64,000 nt of DNA, from positions 62,001 through 126,000 of the forward strand of contig NZ_CADFEI010000020.1 of NCBI RefSeq assembly GCF_902833225.1. The letters are read 5' to 3'. Positions 60,167 through 64,000 of the stretch are shown piece after piece. Positions within the stretch are counted from its first letter, which is position 1; each line of letters begins with the position of its first letter. Made by a program: the position numbers and the translations under genes. Origin of the DNA: Burkholderia sp. BCC1644. Its GTDB lineage: Bacteria; Pseudomonadota; Gammaproteobacteria; Burkholderiales; Burkholderiaceae. The notes under the pieces were generated by a model that saw only the letters and a program-made list of their open reading frames with translations, was not told the origin of the DNA and searched no databases.

Positions 60167-60901
60167 TCACAGCGGCGCTTCGGTCACCCGCTCGCCCTTC
60201 AGGTAAGCCTCGTAGCCGCGCTTGCGCAGCTTGCAGGCCGGGCATTCGCCGCAGCCGAAGCCCCAGTCGTGCAGTTCCGCGCGCTCGCCCACGTAGCACG
60301 TGTGCGTCTCGACGCGGATCAGTTCGACGAGCGCCTCGCCGCCGAGCTGCTCGGCGAGCTGCCACGTCTGCGCCTTGTCGAGCCACATCAGCGGCGTCTC
60401 GAGCACCATGCGCGTGTCCATGCCGAGGTTCAGCGCGACCTGCAGCGCCTTCATCGTGTCGTCGCGGCAGTCGGGATAGCCCGAGAAGTCCGTCTCGCAC
60501 ATCCCGCCGACCAGCACGCGCAAGCCGCGACGATAGGCGATCGCCGCGGCGATCGTCATGAACATCAGGTTGCGACCGGGCACGAACGTATTCGGCAGGC
60601 CGTTCGCGGTCGTCTCGATCTCGATCGTGCGCGTCATCGCGGTATCGCTGATCGCGCCGAGCACCGACAGGTCGATCATGTGATCGTCGCCGAGCCGGTC
60701 CGACCATGCGGGAAAATCGCGCTTCAGTGCTTCGCGCACGCCTTCGCGACATTCGAGCTCGACGCGATGCCGCTGGCCGTAATCGAAGCCGAGCGTCTCG
60801 ACCGTCTGGTAGCGTTCGAGGGCCCATGCCACGCACGTGGCCGAATCCTGCCCGCCGGAAAACAACACGAGCGCGCCGTCTTTAGCGTCTGTCCGAATCA
60901 C
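60167..60901 (-). CDS. queC: QueC, 7-cyano-7-deazaguanine synthase
   Basis: A 244-residue ATP-dependent enzyme forming preQ0. The PP-loop is LVLFSGGQDSATCVAWALERY; zinc-binding cysteines lie at the C-terminus (CGECPACKLRKRGYEAYL). The start is GTG at 60901 (VIRTDAKDGALV); the frame is open further upstream but the family begins here. First gene of queC-queE-queD. The upstream leader shows no recognisable preQ1 riboswitch. Confidence 0.94.
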   Translation of the reverse strand: MIRTDAKDGALVLFSGGQDSATCVAWALERYQTVETLGFDYGQRHRVELECREGVREALKRDFPAWSDRLGDDHMIDLSVLGAISDTAMTRTIEIETTANGLPNTFVPGRNLMFMTIAAAIAYRRGLRVLVGGMCETDFSGYPDCRDDTMKALQVALNLGMDTRMVLETPLMWLDKAQTWQLAEQLGGEALVELIRVETHTCYVGERAELHDWGFGCGECPACKLRKRGYEAYLKGERVTEAPL

Positions 60902-61208
60902 CGTGATACTCCGTGAATGTGTAGGCTCGCGTCGCGCTGCGCCCCAAGGCCGGCTGCCGCCGGGCGGCCCGACGCGGCCGGCCTGCGCCGGCTCGACCAG
61001 TATAGGCAGCGCGGTCGGCCGCGAACGCGGCGGTGCGCTTATACCGCCCATCGCGCAGCATCGTTGCCGCGCGCCACGGCGGCGCGCGACTCGCAGCCTG
61101 CCGTGCGCATGAAGCGATGCGCTAAGTCATTGAGCGGGCACGGATTTTATCATGCCCCTGCGAATGCTGCCGGACACGCCGCCAACGACACGCGATACCC
61201 ACCACAAA
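60902..61208. other. intergenic region between queC and tRNA-Phe
   Basis: Holds the queC promoter region. Open frames are Arg-rich and spurious. Nothing else recognised. Confidence 0.4.
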
Positions 61209-61246
61209 CGAAAAACCCCAAGAACCTTCCGATTCTTGGGGTTTTA
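61209..61246 (-). terminator. intrinsic terminator of tRNA-Phe
   Basis: CCCCAAGAA, loop, TTCTTGGGG with T5 on the minus strand, a few bases after the tRNA 3' end. It also shows T-run on the plus strand and could act both ways. Confidence 0.92.
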
Positions 61247-61251
61247 AATGC

Positions 61252-61327
61252 TGGTGGCCTGGGACGGAATCGAACCATCGACACGCGGATTTTCAATCCG
61301 CTGCTCTACCAACTGAGCTACCGGGCC
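61252..61327 (-). tRNA. tRNA-Phe (anticodon GAA)
   Basis: A 76-nt cloverleaf including encoded CCA. The D arm is GCUC/GAGC, the anticodon arm GCGGA-UUGAAAA-UCCGC with anticodon GAA, T loop UUCGAUU. The acceptor stem GGCCCGG/CCAGGCC has a C-A mismatch at the fifth pair, and the T stem includes one U-G. It reads the Phe codons. No neighbours in the same transcript. Confidence 0.95.
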
Positions 61328-61387
61328 AACGAAGAATGAAAGTATATCGAGCTATTCGTACCCGAGCAAGAGGTTTCGCGAAATATT

Positions 61388-62089
61388 TTATACGACGCCT
61401 TCGGACGGCTTCTTGCCGAGCTCGACACCGAGCTGCTTGAGCTTGCGATACAGGTGCGTGCGCTCGAGGCCCGTCTTCTCCGCGACGCGCGTCATGCTGC
61501 CGTTTTCGCGCGCGAGGTGATATTCGAAGTACGCGCGCTCGAACGCATCGCGCGCTTCGCGCAACGGGATGTCGAACGGGATCGCGGCCGTCTGCCCCGC
61601 GAGGCCGAGCGCCACTGCCATGTCGTCGCCGAGCGTCGGCAGCGCTGCCGCGGACGCCACCGATGCAGGCCCCGCGGCCTGTCCGGCGCCGGCCTTCGCC
61701 GCCGCGTTGGCGGACATGGGCGCCGCACCGCGTGCGAGACCGTGCTCGACCGACTTCAGCAGCTTCTGAAGTGCGATCGGCTTCTCGAGGAAATCGAGCG
61801 CGCCGATCTTCGTTGCCTCGACGGCCGTATCGATCGTCGCGTGCCCGGACATCATGATCACGGGCATCGTCAGCAGCCCCTGCGCCGCCCACTCCTTGAG
61901 CAAGGTCACGCCGTCGGTATCGGGCATCCAGATATCGAGCAGCACGAGATCGGGCGCCTGATTCAGCCGGTATTCCCGCGCGGCCTGCGCGTTCTCCGCT
62001 GCCTCGACGACATGTCCTTCATCGCTGAGGATCTCCGAGAGCAATTCCCGGATGCCCATTTCATCATCTACCACCAGGATGGTTGCCAT
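61388..62089 (-). CDS. NtrX-like response regulator without AAA+ domain
   Basis: A 233-residue regulator. The receiver domain shows LVVDDEMGIRELLSEIL, phospho-Asp52 (LLDIWMPDTDG) and MSGHATIDTAVEATKIGALDFLEKPIALQKLLKSVEH, which is strongly NtrX/NtrC-like. Instead of the sigma-54 AAA+ domain there is an Ala/Gly-rich linker (about 125-165), then a Fis-type HTH (EYHLARENGSMTRVAEKTGLERTHLYRKLKQLGVELG). It thus probably cannot activate sigma-54 promoters. It directly follows the NtrY-like kinase gene with no gap. Confidence 0.88.
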   Translation of the reverse strand: MATILVVDDEMGIRELLSEILSDEGHVVEAAENAQAAREYRLNQAPDLVLLDIWMPDTDGVTLLKEWAAQGLLTMPVIMMSGHATIDTAVEATKIGALDFLEKPIALQKLLKSVEHGLARGAAPMSANAAAKAGAGQAAGPASVASAAALPTLGDDMAVALGLAGQTAAIPFDIPLREARDAFERAYFEYHLARENGSMTRVAEKTGLERTHLYRKLKQLGVELGKKPSEGVV

Positions 62090-64000
62090 TTACGCTGCCT
62101 TTGTCTGCTCACTTGCTTTTGTCTTGGCGGGGGCCGTCCCGTCCTGCACGCCCGATTCGGCGCCTGGCGCATCGCTCGCCATCTGCAGGAACAGGATCGA
62201 CACCTGCGCACCCTCGACGGTCTCGCCGTGCATGCGATTGCGCAGATCGATCCGCGCGCCATGCTCGTCGACGATTTTCTTGACCGTGGCCAACCCGAGC
62301 CCCGTGCCCTTCGCCTTCGTCGTCACGTAAGGCTCGAACGCGCGGGTCAGGATGCGTGCCGGAAAACCGGGCCCGTTGTCGGACACGGTAAGACGTACCG
62401 CGACGCGCGTTTTGCCCTCGGCGTCGGGATCGCCATATTCTACTGTCTTGGTTTCGATCAACACACGCGGATGCGCAGACTCCGCGACCGAATCCTGCGC
62501 ATTCTGCAGCAGGTTGTGAATCACCTGGCGCAGTTGCGTCGCGTCGCCGCGTATTACCGGCAGCGACGGCGCGAGTTCGGCGATGATCGGGTTCTTCCCT
62601 TCGCCGACACCATACAGCCCGAGCACCTCGCTCGCCAGTTCATTCAACTGCAGGTTCGCGAGCACCGCCGGCGGCGTGCGCGCGTATTCGCGGAAATCGT
62701 CGACCATCCGCTTCATCGCGGCTACCTGGTTCACGATCATCGTCGCGCCGCGCTTGAGCACATCCGCATCGGGCGGCGCGAGCTTGTCGGACAGCTTCAT
62801 CTGCAGCCGCTCGGCCGACAGCTGGATCGGCGTCAGCGGATTCTTGATCTCGTGCGCGAGCCGGCGCGCGACCTCGCCCCACGCGACCGACCGCTGCGCG
62901 GAAATCACGTCGGAGATGTCGTCGAACACGACGACGTAACCGGACGTCTGCGGGTCGTCGGCCTGCCCCTCGACCGTCGACACGAGGCGCGTGCCGCGCA
63001 CGAGCAGCGTCAGCGGCTCGGTTTCGCCCGGCACCTCGATCGCGAACTGCTGCTGCCAGTGGCCGCGGTCGCCGCTGCCGCCATCGGACGCCGCCTCGCG
63101 ATCGGCGAACGCCTTGCGCACCATCGCGCCGAACCCTGCCGCCATGCCGATCCGGTCGAGCGTCGTGCCGATCAGCGAGTTGAACGGCTGCCGGAAGATC
63201 CGCTCGGCACCGCGATTGGCCGTCGTCAGCCTGAACTGGCGGTCGAGCACGAACACACCGGCGGTCAGGTTCGCGAGGATGCTTTCGAGATACGTCTTCG
63301 AATGCTCGAGCGCGACGCGGTTCTTCTCGACCGCGAGCCGCGCCTCGGATAACTGGCGCGTCATCGCGTTGAACGACTGCGTGAGGAAGCCGAGCTCGTC
63401 GCGCGTCTTGATCTCGCGCTTCGGCGTGTAGTCGCCTTCCGTGACTTCCTTCGTGCCCTGCGCGAGCAGGAACAGCGGCCGCGCGAGCTGCTGGCCGAGC
63501 GCGAGCGCGAGCATCATCGCGATGAAAGTCGCGAGGAACAGCGCGAGCGTCAGCGTGCCGATGTACATCTTGCGCAGCCCCGTGCGGCCGAGCGACTTTT
63601 CCTGGTACTCGCGATACGCGCGCTGCACGGCGTCCGCGTTGTGCGCGAGCGTCGGCGGCACCGGCTGCGTGAGCTGCAGGAAACGCTCCGCCGGCTGCAG
63701 CAGCGACGTCGTCGCATCGGGAATCGGTCGCACGACGCGCAGCCGCAGCGCGCCCTTCGCGCCATGCGCGCGCGGGTCGCCGTCGACTTCGCCCTCGATC
63801 GCCGCGTACGCGCCGTGTTCGCGCGCCTGGCTCAGCATCAGCGGCGTCGGCAGGTCGTCCGGAATCAGCGCCGCGAAATTGCCCGACGCCTGCGCGACGA
63901 TATGCAGGTCGGGCGCCGCGCCCGAGCCGCCGCGGCTCGGCTCGACGATCGTCGCGTCCTGCACGCCGAACTGGTCGCGCAGCCGCAGCAGCGTGAGTGT
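62090..64000 (-). CDS. NtrY-like sensor histidine kinase (5' end outside window)
   Basis: The C-terminal ~636 residues of a membrane histidine kinase; the frame is open through the right edge. Visible are a periplasmic-like segment, a membrane helix (LTLALFLATFIAMMLALALGQQLARPLFLLAQGTKE), HAMP, a PAS domain (LTAGVFVLDRQFRLTTANRGAERIFRQ), the H box VARRLAHEIKNPLTPIQLSAERL and the ATPase domain (DNGPGFPARILTRAFEPYVTTKAKGTGLGLATVKKIVDEHGA). This is NtrY architecture, nitrogen- or redox-related signalling. TAA immediately precedes the regulator ATG. Confidence 0.88.
   Translation of the reverse strand, partial: TLTLLRLRDQFGVQDATIVEPSRGGSGAAPDLHIVAQASGNFAALIPDDLPTPLMLSQAREHGAYAAIEGEVDGDPRAHGAKGALRLRVVRPIPDATTSLLQPAERFLQLTQPVPPTLAHNADAVQRAYREYQEKSLGRTGLRKMYIGTLTLALFLATFIAMMLALALGQQLARPLFLLAQGTKEVTEGDYTPKREIKTRDELGFLTQSFNAMTRQLSEARLAVEKNRVALEHSKTYLESILANLTAGVFVLDRQFRLTTANRGAERIFRQPFNSLIGTTLDRIGMAAGFGAMVRKAFADREAASDGGSGDRGHWQQQFAIEVPGETEPLTLLVRGTRLVSTVEGQADDPQTSGYVVVFDDISDVISAQRSVAWGEVARRLAHEIKNPLTPIQLSAERLQMKLSDKLAPPDADVLKRGATMIVNQVAAMKRMVDDFREYARTPPAVLANLQLNELASEVLGLYGVGEGKNPIIAELAPSLPVIRGDATQLRQVIHNLLQNAQDSVAESAHPRVLIETKTVEYGDPDAEGKTRVAVRLTVSDNGPGFPARILTRAFEPYVTTKAKGTGLGLATVKKIVDEHGARIDLRNRMHGETVEGAQVSILFLQMASDAPGAESGVQDGTAPAKTKASEQTKAA

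Noticed and set aside
60902..61208. preQ1 riboswitch upstream of queC
   Set aside because: No preQ1-I or preQ1-II core is visible in the leader.

Overview
The window is a GC-rich stretch of beta-proteobacterial core chromosome. Gene content, gene order and codon use fit the main chromosome of a Burkholderia species, most likely of the cepacia complex. That assignment is inferred from recognised protein families and syntenic blocks, not from a database search. I see no insertion sequence, prophage, integron or CRISPR array; apart from an orphan antitoxin and one intergenic palindromic element, everything looks like resident chromosome. Both window edges cut genes: the 3' part of an xdhC-like gene on the left and an ntrY-like kinase gene on the right.

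Layout. 1-1240: xdhC end and a PepSY membrane protein behind a Fur-box-like site. 1.4-11.5 kb: flagellar block, with fliS-fliT, fliE, a second FliK-like gene and a stand-alone FlhB-C-like gene on the minus strand, and fliFGHIJK on the plus strand. 11.5-21.3 kb: mixed metabolic genes (GMC alcohol dehydrogenase divergent from a coniferyl-aldehyde-type dehydrogenase, SrkA kinase, DMT exporter, aldo/keto reductase, phytanoyl-CoA dioxygenase-like protein, small membrane proteins). 21.6-28.8 kb: metK divergent from a lipid A acyltransferase gene, a solo HigA-type antitoxin with its operator, dapF-DUF484-xerC and an rlmI-like methyltransferase. 29.0-35.5 kb: a COG0523 metal GTPase with a His-rich loop, a DksA that keeps only one of the four zinc-finger cysteines, hslVU, and a RegB/RegA (PrrBA, RoxSR) redox two-component system. 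35.8-43.7 kb: argB, a HAD phosphatase and slmA; then metX-metW behind a SAM-II riboswitch; ampG-like permease with an M48-like protein whose catalytic Glu is replaced; an AraC regulator. 43.9-50.2 kb: zinc alcohol dehydrogenase, exonuclease III, PPK2 and the gatCAB amidotransferase operon. 50.5-57.1 kb: mreBCD-mrdA-rodA cell-shape operon, with a 249-bp nested inverted-repeat element between mreB and mreC. 57.1-64 kb: Sel1-repeat protein, HpcH/HpaI aldolase, queC-queE-queD for the queuosine precursor, tRNA-Phe, and an NtrY/NtrX-like two-component pair.

How it works together. The flagellar block supplies the MS ring, rotor, export ATPase complex and hook ruler, with the filament chaperones fliS-fliT behind a near-perfect sigma-28 promoter. 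metK and metXW bracket S-adenosylmethionine metabolism, and the metX leader carries a SAM-sensing RNA whose conserved core is exactly complementary to a segment just upstream of the ribosome-binding site. gatCAB makes Gln-/Asn-tRNA by transamidation. The mre/mrd operon runs elongasome wall synthesis.

The observations I would follow up first are the metX SAM-II riboswitch with its long inserted hairpin and predicted translational switch, the three-armed palindromic element inside the mre operon, the pseudo-active site of the M48-like protein, the single-Cys DksA beside a COG0523 GTPase, and the FliK-like/FlhB-C-like pair. Most other genes here are ordinary.
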